Positions 34,073-42,841 of a stretch of 64,000 nucleotides of DNA are shown here, one piece after another. Source of the stretch: Paenibacillus oleatilyticus (GTDB taxonomy: Bacteria; Bacillota; Bacilli; Paenibacillales; NBRC-103111); assembly GCF_018998565.1 (NCBI RefSeq), contig NZ_JAHNZO010000001.1, forward strand, positions 511,774 to 575,773, written 5' to 3'. The translations under genes were made by a program, and so were the position numbers. The notes below the pieces were generated by a model. The model worked only from the letters and a program-made list of their open reading frames with translations. It was not told the origin of the DNA and made no database searches. Positions within the stretch are counted from its first letter, which is position 1; each line of letters opens with the position of its first letter.

Positions 34073-36073
34073 CTAGAATAAATGATCGGCGAACCGGGAC
34101 AACAGTACGGCGGCTTCTTGTCTCAGCATCGGCTGTGTCGATCTGTAGTCGGCCGCTCCGTTCTGGTCCTCGATAACTTCGGGTCCATATAATACTTTCG
34201 CCACAGCGAAGCGGACACCTTCCACCGCCCATGAATCCGTATGGCCTGCAATCTTGGCTTCTTTAGGGGTAACATGCAGATGATTGAAGGCCATGCGCCA
34301 TACAATGGTCGCCGCTTCCTGTCGTGTCATCGGCTGCTGCGGGAAGAACCGGTCGCCGCCTGATCCCTGGATCAAGCCAAGCTCTTGCGCGGCCTGGATA
34401 TGTTGGGCATACGGACTGTCTGCGACATCGGCGAACACCGGCTTTTGCTTCGACGGGGCGATGCCCGACCACCGGATGAGCCAGCCGATAAACTGTTCCC
34501 GCGTGATGGGCTGCTCAGGCCGGAAAAGGTTGTCGCCGCTTTCCTCCCCGATGACATCAAGCTGGCGCAAATGGCTGATGTAGGCTCCATAGGGATGCTG
34601 GGGACCAACATCGTCATAGGGGCGCGGCTGCGGCAATTTTTCGGACCAGCTGTCGAGCTTCAGATCGTAATAAAACGCCTGTACCTCGCCTTTTTCATTC
34701 CGTTTGAACGCCGCTTTGACACCTTGATCGTCCTGAAACAGAAGCGGCTCGATTTCATGCAGCACGTGCTCGCCAAGCGGGTCTTGCACGATAAGCTTAC
34801 CGTCTTCCGCGCGAATGCGCGATGTCCACATCCGGTTTCGCAAATCGCTGTATGTGCCTGCAAACTCCGCCAGCGACGAGGAGAGCGGCCCATGAGCATC
34901 AGCTTGCTTGCCCGCAGCCGGGTAATAATGATTCATGAAGGCTTTGAAAAAAGGCTTCCGGAACTCAAAATCCTTATTGACGGTAATGAAAACGCCGACC
35001 TTCTGATCGGGAATCAACCACATCCCCGAATGGTATCCGTCTACATCTCCGGACTTCTCTACCACATACTGCCCGTTGGCATCTTGCCGATTGGAATATT
35101 CGAAGCCGTAGGCCATATTCGGCAGCTTCGGATGGATGGCAAGCTGAGGCTTGTGCATGTCGCGAATCGTTGCTTCACTCAGAATCGCCGTGCTCCCGAT
35201 CTTCCCCCCGTTCAGATGTGCCATCATAAACCGAGCCATGTCTGAGCCGGTTGAGAGCATCCCGCCTCCCGGAAACTCTGTCGGGACCGTCCCAAATGTA
35301 GGGAGGATATCGCCGAGCTGGTTATAGGGCACGGCGAGCCGCTTTAAATTTTCCGAAGTTAGCCGAAAATCGCTGTTTGTCATGCCCAGCGGCTGAAAAA
35401 TATGTTTCTGAACGTAATCGCCGAACGGCTGGCCCGCAACCTGTTCGATCACATACCCTTGAATCGTAAATCCCAGGTTGTCATAGCGATAAAATTGTCC
35501 TGGCTGGCGTATAATCGTGGGCGAATTGTTGAGAAGATATTGTTTTAAGGAAACTTCCTTGGACAAGTCGGTCGTTGTAGAATCGGACAAATCCCCGTAC
35601 TCAAATCCGGTCGCATTCATCAATAAATGCCTCATGGTCAACGGTACATCCGTCCGATTCCCGATGCGAACCTCCCCCAAATATTTCGACACATCGGCGT
35701 TCAAATCGAGCTTCCCTTGCTCGGCCAATTGCATGACGCCTGTAGCTGTAATCACCTTGGAAACCGAGGCGACGCGAAATATGGTTCGGTCCGGGTCGAC
35801 CGGCAGTTTCTGCTCCACATTGGCGTAGCCGTAGCCTTTGTTTAACAGTACCCGGTCGTCCTTCACCACGGCCACCGCGGCACCGGCCATCTGTTTCTGA
35901 ATATCCGGCTGGTTAAAAAAAGCATCGACAAATCGCTCGACTTCCTCCGGTGCCTGAGGTCCTGCCGGACCGGATTCCGCCGATACGCCAGGCACTGGGC
36001 CGCTCCCGGCCAATACTGCAACGGCCAGGGCAGCGACAGCCAGTTTGCTTCCACATTTACCCATTCGATTCAT
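34073..36073 (-). CDS. Exported serine hydrolase (beta-lactamase class C fold) with three SLH domains
   Basis: 666 residues from ATG 36073 (AAGGA ten bases upstream). Signal peptide to about 35, a class C beta-lactamase/PBP4*-like domain (about 45-385) with the SxxK motif ASVSK, the YxN motif RYDNLGF and a third motif GYHSGMWL, then a linking beta domain (about 390-480) and three S-layer homology units (about 485-666: ISHLRQLDVIGEESGDNLFRPEQPITREQF, YAQHIQAAQELGLIQGSGGDRFFPQQPMTRQEA and AVAKVLYGPEVIED...QPMLRQEAAVLL). It should be held on the cell wall and act on a peptide or D-amino-acid substrate. Neighbouring two-component genes may have regulated it. Confidence 0.9.
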   Translation of the reverse strand: MNRMGKCGSKLAVAALAVAVLAGSGPVPGVSAESGPAGPQAPEEVERFVDAFFNQPDIQKQMAGAAVAVVKDDRVLLNKGYGYANVEQKLPVDPDRTIFRVASVSKVITATGVMQLAEQGKLDLNADVSKYLGEVRIGNRTDVPLTMRHLLMNATGFEYGDLSDSTTTDLSKEVSLKQYLLNNSPTIIRQPGQFYRYDNLGFTIQGYVIEQVAGQPFGDYVQKHIFQPLGMTNSDFRLTSENLKRLAVPYNQLGDILPTFGTVPTEFPGGGMLSTGSDMARFMMAHLNGGKIGSTAILSEATIRDMHKPQLAIHPKLPNMAYGFEYSNRQDANGQYVVEKSGDVDGYHSGMWLIPDQKVGVFITVNKDFEFRKPFFKAFMNHYYPAAGKQADAHGPLSSSLAEFAGTYSDLRNRMWTSRIRAEDGKLIVQDPLGEHVLHEIEPLLFQDDQGVKAAFKRNEKGEVQAFYYDLKLDSWSEKLPQPRPYDDVGPQHPYGAYISHLRQLDVIGEESGDNLFRPEQPITREQFIGWLIRWSGIAPSKQKPVFADVADSPYAQHIQAAQELGLIQGSGGDRFFPQQPMTRQEAATIVWRMAFNHLHVTPKEAKIAGHTDSWAVEGVRFAVAKVLYGPEVIEDQNGAADYRSTQPMLRQEAAVLLSRFADHLF

Positions 36074-36193
36074 AAGAATCACTTCCTTTTTGTTGTCTTT
36101 TCCCTACAACAACAATATAAACGGGTAAACTTAACGTGAATCCTATACAATCTTAATGTAAAGTGAAATTTGCCGCGTCCCCAAGCTTTAGGT

Positions 36194-36949
36194 TCAATCC
36201 AAGGAGCCCTCCGGGCCGTACGCCTCCAGACTTTCCTTGACCCGCTGCAAAAAACGCCCGCAAACGCCCCCGTCCAGGATGCGATGGTCCAGCGCCAGGC
36301 ACAAACGAACCATCGAGCGCACGGCGATTCGGTCGTCTACAACAACCGGCTTTTTGACGATCGATTCGAACGTTAAAATCGCGGCCTGCGGATAGATAAC
36401 GGTCGGAAAAGAAGAGATCGAGCCGAACGCCCCCGTATTGTTCACCGTGAACGTGCCTCCTTGCATGTCGCTTGGCGACAGCTTACCCGTACGCACCAAT
36501 TGAGCCAGCCTGTCGATCTCCAGCGCCAGTCCGGCGATATTCCGGAGATCGGCGTTCCGGATGACCGGGGCCAGCACCGAGTCTTCCGTCCCGACCAGAA
36601 GCGAGAGGTGGATGTCCCGCTTCACGATAATTTTGTCGTCCGCCCACATGGAATTCATGATCGGATAGTCCTTGATCACCCGGACGACCGCTTGGATAAA
36701 AAAGGCGAAGTACGTCAAGTTGACGCCTTCCTGCCGCAAAAAGTCGTCTTTGAGCTTGCTGCGCAGCAGGACCAGATTCGTTACGTCCGCTTCGACAACC
36801 GTCAGGGCATGTGGAATCTCCGTCACGCTCCGCAGCGTGCGTTCGGCAATTGTCCTTCGGACAGGCGTCACGTCGATGGCGTAATCAGTATCGGCAAGCT
36901 CCTCCTGCCGCTGAGGGACGGTCATTTCCATAACATTGGACTGGCTCAC
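36194..36949 (-). CDS. Stand-alone catalytic core of a 2-oxoacid dehydrogenase E2 acyltransferase
   Basis: 251 residues from GTG 36949, which has GGAGG six bases upstream; the frame can be extended to 37003 without a ribosome site. It holds only the catalytic domain: VTPVRRTIAERTLRSVTEIPHALTVVEADVTNLVLLR at the start and the active-site motif DHRILDGGVCGRFLQRVKESLE at the end, with GGTFTVNNTGAFGSISSFPTVIYPQAAIL between. The lipoyl and E1/E3-binding domains normal for E2 are absent, and no E1 or E3 gene is nearby. It may use a lipoyl carrier made elsewhere, or serve another acyl transfer. Confidence 0.85.
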   Translation of the reverse strand: MSQSNVMEMTVPQRQEELADTDYAIDVTPVRRTIAERTLRSVTEIPHALTVVEADVTNLVLLRSKLKDDFLRQEGVNLTYFAFFIQAVVRVIKDYPIMNSMWADDKIIVKRDIHLSLLVGTEDSVLAPVIRNADLRNIAGLALEIDRLAQLVRTGKLSPSDMQGGTFTVNNTGAFGSISSFPTVIYPQAAILTFESIVKKPVVVDDRIAVRSMVRLCLALDHRILDGGVCGRFLQRVKESLEAYGPEGSLD

Positions 36950-37206
36950 AATGTTTCCTCCAATCTTTTTTCTAAACTCACCCTCTCCCCACGCAGCCTC
37001 CACGAAAAGTTAGTATGTAATCATAGGATCAGGTACTAATTTTATTCTAAGCGTACCCCTAAGCAAGAAGGGTGTCAACTCCGGTATTTCGGTTCATTTC
37101 GTATCCCCAAGCCGCAAAAAAGAGCGCTGACAGATCCATCGGTTGAACCTGCCATCGCCGTGATTTTCATAGTTGTGACAGCCTGCCTTGCCGGAAACTC
37201 GTCGTC

Positions 37207-37611
37207 CTACGGCCAAATCACCGCTTCTTCCGGGCTCAACGGCCTGTCGTATAAATTATTGCTCATCGGGCCCGAGTAGACGATATGTCGGACCACTTTG
37301 CCTTCATTGCAAAAAACGATGATTTTGTTAGCATCATCGTAGGATAAATGTCGATCGGTCCAATGATAGCCCACAGCGGCATTGATGGTTTGCGGATCAG
37401 TATAGGCCCCAAAAATATACGCTTTGTCCCAAGCGAAGTCGGTGTGTTCCTTCAAATAAACGGCCGTGCCCGCTTCCCGGGCTTTGGATGCTTCTTTCTC
37501 AATGGCGCGGGTGAGCTGCTGCTCCGGGCCCCCGATTTCGAGCCGGATCACACCGTAAATGACAACTGCGGCCAACAACATGACTGCGGCGATTGCTATT
37601 GTTTTCTTCAT
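37207..37611 (-). CDS. Small membrane-anchored or exported protein, function unknown
   Basis: 134 residues from ATG 37611 (MKKTIAIAAVMLLAAVVIYGVI), directly after the stop of the acetyltransferase gene. One N-terminal hydrophobic segment is followed by a charged helix (EQQLTRAIEKEASKAREAG) and a globular part with YLKEHTDFAWDKAYIFGAYTDPQTINAAVG and FCNEGKVVRHIVYSG. I do not recognise a family; similar short exported proteins are common in Paenibacillaceae. It is probably cotranscribed with the acetyltransferase and kinase genes. Confidence 0.7.
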   Translation of the reverse strand: MKKTIAIAAVMLLAAVVIYGVIRLEIGGPEQQLTRAIEKEASKAREAGTAVYLKEHTDFAWDKAYIFGAYTDPQTINAAVGYHWTDRHLSYDDANKIIVFCNEGKVVRHIVYSGPMSNNLYDRPLSPEEAVIWP

Positions 37612-37612
37612 G

Positions 37613-38044
37613 CTACAGCCCTTTTCGGAAAACTTGCTGCGTCTTCGTATTTTCGAATCCTGCGTGCTTGTAGAATAGGTGGGTTTCCTCTCGGGTGACG
37701 TTGACCCGGACGCGAAGCTCCTGGTAGCCCTTCGTTCTTGCCCATTCCTCGCAATGCCGTACCAACTGTTGGCCGATCCGCTTGCCCCTGAACTCCTGAT
37801 CCACAACCAGGCCTCCGATTTCAGCGTAGGGCGGAGATTCGACCAGCAATCTCCCATGCGCATGAACCCAACCGACGAGCTTGCTCTGCGCTTCCGCCAC
37901 GATCACGACATGATCGTCCGCACTCAGAATTGGAGCCAGCCTTGCTTCGATTTGCTCCGCGTTAGCGGGGTAGCCCAATTGACCGGATAACCGGGCAATC
38001 TCCAGGCTGTCCTGCGGCATGGCTTTCCGGTAAAGCAAGTCCAT
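37613..38044 (-). CDS. GNAT family N-acetyltransferase
   Basis: 143 residues from ATG 38044 (MDLLYRKAMPQDS); upstream in-frame starts at 38053 and 38101 are possible but the first sits on the AGGGG ribosome site. Acetyl-CoA binding motif A is seen at about 77-95 (VDQEFRGKRIGQQLVRHCEEWA), then motif B near the end (LFYKHAGFENTKTQQVFRKGL). It follows the uridine-kinase-like gene after 23 bases. The acceptor is unknown. Confidence 0.87.
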   Translation of the reverse strand: MDLLYRKAMPQDSLEIARLSGQLGYPANAEQIEARLAPILSADDHVVIVAEAQSKLVGWVHAHGRLLVESPPYAEIGGLVVDQEFRGKRIGQQLVRHCEEWARTKGYQELRVRVNVTREETHLFYKHAGFENTKTQQVFRKGL

Positions 38045-38067
38045 TTCACTCATCCCCTGTCTCTGTT

Positions 38068-38628
38068 CTATTCCTGCCTGCTTAATCGGGTCCGTATCCA
38101 TTCTAATACAACCTCGCCTCCTTTATGGGTGCATAACCCGTTGACCACCATATCCGCATGCCATTTTGTCGGTTCGACATACTGTGCGTGACGGTAGGCA
38201 ACAAAGCTGGCGTACGCCGAAACATCTTCTTCCGCAATGCCCCATTTCGCAAACGAGGGGATTCTTCTAAGCAGCCTCTCTTCCGGCGGGCAATCGACAT
38301 AAATTTTGAGGTCTGCCAGGTCCAACAGCTCCGTGAAGTGAAACAACAAGAACCCTTCAATGATCAGAAGATGTGCTTGTCCGCCGGCGATTTCGTTCCG
38401 TACGTCCTCCATGATCCGATGAATATCGAGGGCGTCGGGCCGGTTGAAATCCTCAAATGGATTCCCATGAAAAGGCGCCACCGCTTGTGGCCGTTCCTTC
38501 TTGTAATAGCGGTCCATAGCTATGACCCGGATATGGAAGGGCTGCGCCCGCTCCTCCAAGTAACGACTGAGCGTCGTTTTGCCGCTCCCTGCGCCGCCTG
38601 CGACCCCGATGATAAGCGGTTGCTTCAT
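38068..38628 (-). CDS. Uridine kinase-like P-loop kinase
   Basis: 186 residues. Walker A GGAGSGKTTLS at about 11-21, the substrate-side Asp in VIAMDRYYKK, Walker B-like LLIIEGFLLFHF and the lid RRIPSFAKWG. The size and order match the uridine/phosphoribulokinase superfamily (udk, nicotinamide riboside kinase-like). The substrate is likely a nucleoside, but other members phosphorylate sugars or vitamins. It heads a small minus-strand operon with the acetyltransferase and the small exported protein. Confidence 0.82.
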   Translation of the reverse strand: MKQPLIIGVAGGAGSGKTTLSRYLEERAQPFHIRVIAMDRYYKKERPQAVAPFHGNPFEDFNRPDALDIHRIMEDVRNEIAGGQAHLLIIEGFLLFHFTELLDLADLKIYVDCPPEERLLRRIPSFAKWGIAEEDVSAYASFVAYRHAQYVEPTKWHADMVVNGLCTHKGGEVVLEWIRTRLSRQE

Positions 38629-38765
38629 TCGATTCCCTCATTTGTATCGTATAGATGTAGTGCCGTCAGCAACTAGTTTACCACATCCTCCTCCCTAAAA
38701 AATAACACTTACGGCGGCTAGCCGGAAACGAGAAAAAGGACCGGGCATAAGCTCGGTCCTGAACT

Positions 38766-38948
38766 TGTTGAGAAGCCCTAGGATTAGAAAATCTCTGATA
38801 AATAGAGGTGGGGTATATCCCGTAAGAGTTTACGTCCGCCTTTGGAACCCGTGAAAATACCGCAAATTTCAATCAAGTTCACGGGTTTCAAGAGCGGCTG
38901 GAGGGATATATCCCACCGGCGTATGAAGAGAATTTTAACGTGAAGCGG
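38766..38948. repeat. Palindromic intergenic element, copy 2 (right end missing)
   Basis: Starts with TGTTGAGAA (38766-38774) and then follows copy 3 almost base for base: GGTGGGGTATATCCC (38807-38821) against GGGATATATCCCACC (38903-38917), and a 20-base inner stem beginning CCGCC (38836-38855) against 38878-38897. The right terminal arm TTCTCAACA is not present; the element stops against the stop codon of the M28 peptidase gene (38950). It lies between two minus-strand genes. Confidence 0.85.
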
Positions 38949-38949
38949 A

Positions 38950-40350
38950 TCAAACCGGCGGATTCGGATCGTATGGATAGTTCACCGGCGTAAAGAAATC
39001 CTTGTATCGTTTGAATGACGGTGTCGTCGGCGACAAGATCTCCGCTACGGAATTGCCGACAATCGTTGCGACGTTGGCCAATTTGTCCTTGCTGATTTTA
39101 TCGATGGTGTCGTACCGGGTATGGTATTCAGGCTCGGCTGGGGAATGCGTGTACAAAGCGGTAGCGACTCCCCGCTGGTAGAACGGAACATGATCGCTCC
39201 GTCCGAAGCGGCCATACGGAATGACCCCGGATAATCTGGAGGCAAAGGTCGCGCCCAGATCGGTGACTACGTTTTTCTGTCCGTTCACCGTGTACATGCC
39301 CAGAGTGCCGGAATTTTTGCTGCCTACCATATCGAGCTGAAAATGCCCGATGAACCGGCCGATATCCGTGGAACTGAGCGAGTTGGCATAGGCTTGAGAG
39401 CCGTATAAGCCGTATTCTTCCGCGCCGAACGTCAGGAAGCGGACCTCCGAATCCCGCTGGGTACCTGCGACGACCCGCGCCACTTCCAGCACAACGCCTA
39501 CGCCGGAAGCATCGTCGTTCGCTCCGGGGCCTGCGGACACCGAGTCATGATGAGCGCCGACCGTAACCAGATCGCTGGTCGTTGTCGTTGTATTTGGCCT
39601 TAACGTAGCCACGACGTTGTAGGAGGTGGCCGACATGGCGGCTACGCCTTGAACACTGAGACGCGCCCGGGGAGCGCCTTTTGCTGCCAGCTTTTGCTTC
39701 AAGGCTTGCGCATCTTTGCCCGACAGGCTGACGGTCGGAACGGAAAGGGTGCTAAATTGCGTATCCGAAATTGGGGCATCGGAGGAAGGATTGTAAAGAA
39801 TGACGGCCACGGCGCCTTGGTCTGCGACGTTGGCGATTTTGGCATTGGTATCGATTTGGCCCGCTTCGATCAGAGCTATTTTTCCCTTGAGCTCCAGGCC
39901 TTTCAAATCCTGCGGCGTGCCTTTTTTCGCATCGACAACCTCTCCGCTGACATCGCCGCCTTGCGTGTTTTGCAGGGCTTGCGGAGCAAGCTGCTCGCTT
40001 GCCAGCCCATGAGCTCCTTCGATCGTCAGTTGAATGCTGCTTGGGGCGGTAAATTTGGGGAAGGTAAAGGACTGTAGGGTAACCGTGTAGCCGTACTTTT
40101 CGAGCTCGCCTTTAATGTACTGCACCGCATTGTACTCATTTTGCGTCCCGGCTACCCTCGAAGACATGGCCAAGCGCGAAACGTGGTTGAAGATGGCGTC
40201 TCCGTTTACGGTGATGGCGTTGGCCGAGCCATGGACGACAGCGCCTTCGGGTCCGGCCTCCGGAGGAGCCGCTAACGCGAACCCTACGCCCGATCCCCAG
40301 CAAAGGCTGGCTGCCAATAGAAAACGCGACCAAAAAATTCCTTTCATCAT
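38950..40350 (-). CDS. Exported M28 family aminopeptidase with PA domain
   Basis: 466 residues. Signal peptide (to about 27), a protease-associated insert (about 140-240), and the M28 zinc peptidase domain (about 245-450). Metal ligands and the catalytic residues are visible: His and Asp in VTVGAHHDSVSAGPGANDDASG, the Glu pair in RFLTFGAEEYGLYG, Asp in FQLDMVGSKN and His in EYHTRYDTIDK. It should remove N-terminal residues from peptides outside the cell. It is monocistronic; the stop abuts a palindromic repeat. Confidence 0.92.
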   Translation of the reverse strand: MMKGIFWSRFLLAASLCWGSGVGFALAAPPEAGPEGAVVHGSANAITVNGDAIFNHVSRLAMSSRVAGTQNEYNAVQYIKGELEKYGYTVTLQSFTFPKFTAPSSIQLTIEGAHGLASEQLAPQALQNTQGGDVSGEVVDAKKGTPQDLKGLELKGKIALIEAGQIDTNAKIANVADQGAVAVILYNPSSDAPISDTQFSTLSVPTVSLSGKDAQALKQKLAAKGAPRARLSVQGVAAMSATSYNVVATLRPNTTTTTSDLVTVGAHHDSVSAGPGANDDASGVGVVLEVARVVAGTQRDSEVRFLTFGAEEYGLYGSQAYANSLSSTDIGRFIGHFQLDMVGSKNSGTLGMYTVNGQKNVVTDLGATFASRLSGVIPYGRFGRSDHVPFYQRGVATALYTHSPAEPEYHTRYDTIDKISKDKLANVATIVGNSVAEILSPTTPSFKRYKDFFTPVNYPYDPNPPV

Positions 40351-40443
40351 GTCACTCCTTTTGATTGTGAAATGTAATACGCTTCTACTTTATTGCGGCG
40401 GCCAACTCAAATATGTATGCATTTTTGGAATGAACGAATGAAA

Positions 40444-40488
40444 AAAAGCGCAGCCATCTTTCCGTAACACGGGGAGGCTTGCGCTTTT
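40444..40488. terminator. Bidirectional terminator
   Basis: AAAAGCGCAGCC (40444-40455) pairs with GGCTTGCGCTTTT (40476-40488) with one bulge; an A run lies left and T run right. On the minus strand it ends the yitT-glyoxalase unit. Confidence 0.75.
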
Positions 40489-40528
40489 GAATAATTAACC
40501 GATGTTTAATTTAATTTTATTTAATCAA

Positions 40529-41212
40529 TCAAGCCTGCCCGCTCATGCTCTCGATCCGATACGGCTTCGGTCCGAGCTCGATACTGCCGGCCCGTTCCGT
40601 CTGAAGCTTAACCGTCGTCGGAAAAATACCGGGCATCCGCTCATCCGGAAACCAAGGGCGCTTGTGATCGATCACGATCAGCAGACCTTCCACATCGCCG
40701 ACCGCAGCAAATTGCCGGCCGTCTCCGCTCCACTTCTCCAGCGAAAACGATTCGTGCAGCTGCCGGAGGGCGGCAGGCAGATCCTCAACCGGAAGCCCGA
40801 TCTCGCTAATGCGCAAAATATCCATGGACGAGAAAGGCTCGCTTGTTGCATTGGTCAAGGAATGATGGGCGATCAATTCGACGAGATTGCCGTCCGGATC
40901 GTAGAAATACAAGGCCGTGGCATTCCAATTCGGAAAAGGATATTGCACGGCGTCGTCTTTGGCAATCGGCTCGATTCCTTTGCTGCGCACCCACTCCAAC
41001 GCTTCGTTCGCTTTATTGTCGGGAATCGTGAAGGCGATATGATAATAAGCTTGTTCCCGGTCATTCGGGACAAAAGTAAGCTTGGATTCCCCCGCCTGAA
41101 TCACAAGCGAATCCGCATTCTCTTCCAGCACGGGAAGCTGAAGCGTATCGCGATAGAACTGTTTTGTCGCCTCATAATTGGAGGAGTGCAAAATCACTTC
41201 GCGTATTTTCAT
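40529..41212 (-). CDS. VOC (glyoxalase/dioxygenase) family protein with two modules
   Basis: 227 residues from ATG 41212 (AAGGAG nine bases upstream). Two vicinal-oxygen-chelate modules are seen: about 1-115 (MKIREVILHSSNYEATKQFYRDTLQLPVLEEN to NATALYFYDPDGNLVELIAHH) and a degenerate second one (about 130-225, RISEIGLPVEDLPAALRQLHESFSLEKWSG). Metal-binding His and Glu positions are retained in the first half (YYHIAFTI, NLVELIAHH). The reaction is unknown. It overlaps nothing but starts just downstream of the yitT gene and shares its operon and terminator. Confidence 0.85.
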   Translation of the reverse strand: MKIREVILHSSNYEATKQFYRDTLQLPVLEENADSLVIQAGESKLTFVPNDREQAYYHIAFTIPDNKANEALEWVRSKGIEPIAKDDAVQYPFPNWNATALYFYDPDGNLVELIAHHSLTNATSEPFSSMDILRISEIGLPVEDLPAALRQLHESFSLEKWSGDGRQFAAVGDVEGLLIVIDHKRPWFPDERMPGIFPTTVKLQTERAGSIELGPKPYRIESMSGQA

Positions 41213-41235
41213 TTCGATCTCTCCTTCGCGATAGG

Positions 41236-42150
41236 TCACGAGAAGACTTTCGACGCGTCCCTTCCTGCCCGCGGAACCAAGGGATAGCTGTGGAACCCTT
41301 GTCCGTACACTTCGCTGGCTTCGCTTAAAATGACGAACGCTTGCGGGTCTACCGTGCTGACGATCCTCTTAAGCGGCGCAATGTCGGCATTTCTCAGGAC
41401 GACCATCAGTACCCCGCGGGGTTCCCCGGTATAGCCGCCCCAGCTTGTGAACCGGGTCAAGCCGCGGTCCAATTCCAGCAAAATCGCAGCGCGCAGCGTC
41501 TCTTCGCGTGTTTGATCCGTAATGATAAAGGCTACCTTGGAATCCGATGCCGAGTGGATCAGCTCCAGCGCCTTTTTGGTTAAAAACAATCCGATCCATG
41601 CATACAGCGCCTTCTCTGGCGAAAATACGATCGCAGCCATTAAAATTACGGCAAAGTCGAGGATCATCAGCGCCTTCCCCAGCCCGATGCCGAGCTTACG
41701 GTTCAGCAGCAGTGCCACGATTGTAAACCCGCCGGAGGAGGCGTTGCCTTTGAAAATCAAGCCCAGCCCGAGCCCGGTCCCGATACCGCCGTAAATGGCG
41801 GCCAGCAGGATGTTGTCTGTCAGTGGCGGCACGCCTTCGGTCAACAGAATACACAAAGGCAGCAGGACGGAGCCCAGTACCGTTTTGACCGCAAATCCCC
41901 GGCCGAATACCGCCGACCCCGCCAGAAGCAGCGGCACGTTGATCAGCCATTGGCTGATCGCCGGCTTCAAGCCCGTTACATATTCGAGGACGGTGGACAA
42001 GCCGGTCACACCGCCCGCAGCAATCTGATGCGGATGCTGAAACATGTTATAGCTGATTGCCATCAGCAGGCAACCGATTGTCAAGTAAGCCATCTGCACT
42101 CCGAAGGCCGCCGCACGGCCATACCCGGAAGTGCCGTGATCCTGTTTCAT
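41236..42150 (-). CDS. YitT family membrane protein (DUF2179 C-terminal domain)
   Basis: 304 residues. Five to six membrane segments in the first 200 residues (LTIGCLLMAISYNMFQHPHQIAAGGVTGLSTVL and GLGLGLIFKGNASSGGFTIVALLL are family signatures), then a cytoplasmic DUF2179 domain (about 215-300) with SDSKVAFIITDQTREETLRAAI and TGEPRGVLMVVLRNADIAPLKRIVSTVDPQAFVILSEASEVYGQGF. Members are conserved in Firmicutes; the transported molecule is unknown. Confidence 0.92.
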   Translation of the reverse strand: MKQDHGTSGYGRAAAFGVQMAYLTIGCLLMAISYNMFQHPHQIAAGGVTGLSTVLEYVTGLKPAISQWLINVPLLLAGSAVFGRGFAVKTVLGSVLLPLCILLTEGVPPLTDNILLAAIYGGIGTGLGLGLIFKGNASSGGFTIVALLLNRKLGIGLGKALMILDFAVILMAAIVFSPEKALYAWIGLFLTKKALELIHSASDSKVAFIITDQTREETLRAAILLELDRGLTRFTSWGGYTGEPRGVLMVVLRNADIAPLKRIVSTVDPQAFVILSEASEVYGQGFHSYPLVPRAGRDASKVFS

Positions 42151-42323
42151 GTTGCTTGCACACTCCCTGCTCTTGGATGTAGTTCTTCATCTTTTTATCA
42201 TGAATGCTACACCCCAGCAAGAGCGCAGTGCAACGCGAATTCGCTGTATAACGCCTACGCCGCAATGCTTTCACACTTTCTTGCAGTACAGCAATTCGGT
42301 CAACCCCGGCTTGCTTTTAACCG

Positions 42324-42755
42324 TTATCCAATCTGCAAAATCCCGCGTTCCGCGCAGCGTCCTCCGTTCTTTTCACCGATGACCTCTATAGCCTCCGGAC
42401 CGTCGGCATACACCGCCCATTTCTGAATTTCACTCAGCACTTCGTGCAGCGCCTGCCCCTTCGCGGTCAGCCCATATGCAATACGTACCGGAATTTGGTT
42501 ACGCACCTGTCGGATGACGATGCCTTCGAGTTCAAGATGCTTCAATCGCTCGGCCAAGGTGCGGGAATTCAGGTTCAGCAGCTGGGCGATTTCCGTAAAC
42601 CTCGTATAGCCGTTAAGCAGTGCGGATATGATTTGCAGATTCCATCGCGTCCCGAGAAAATGGTAAGTTGCCGAGCAATCGGAATAATCCGGTTCAGCAC
42701 CCGCTTCCGACCGGTCATGAAGCGTACATGCCGTCTTGTCGCCACGATGTGCCAT
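42324..42755 (-). CDS. HxlR-type winged-helix regulator
   Basis: 143 residues from ATG 42755. A conserved N-terminal Cys (DCSATYHFLGTRWNLQIISALL) introduces the HxlR fold; the recognition helix is in FTEIAQLLNLNSRTLAERLKHLELEGIVIRQV, followed by the wing RIAYGLTAKGQALHEVLSEIQKWA. Such regulators often respond to reactive aldehydes or oxidants through the Cys. Its target is not evident; the yitT gene 173 bases downstream on the same strand is one candidate. Confidence 0.85.
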   Translation of the reverse strand: MAHRGDKTACTLHDRSEAGAEPDYSDCSATYHFLGTRWNLQIISALLNGYTRFTEIAQLLNLNSRTLAERLKHLELEGIVIRQVRNQIPVRIAYGLTAKGQALHEVLSEIQKWAVYADGPEAIEVIGEKNGGRCAERGILQIG

Positions 42756-42841
42756 GAGGGTCACTCCCTTCTCGCAAGGATTTATATACTTTTTATACTT
42801 TTATATTTATAAATTATGGTATCAATTTGCGGATTTGTCAA

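Noticed and set aside
37018-37047. TTAGTA...TACTAA inverted repeat upstream of the E2-core gene
   Set aside because: Arms are only six bases and AT-rich with an 18-base gap; chance is likely.
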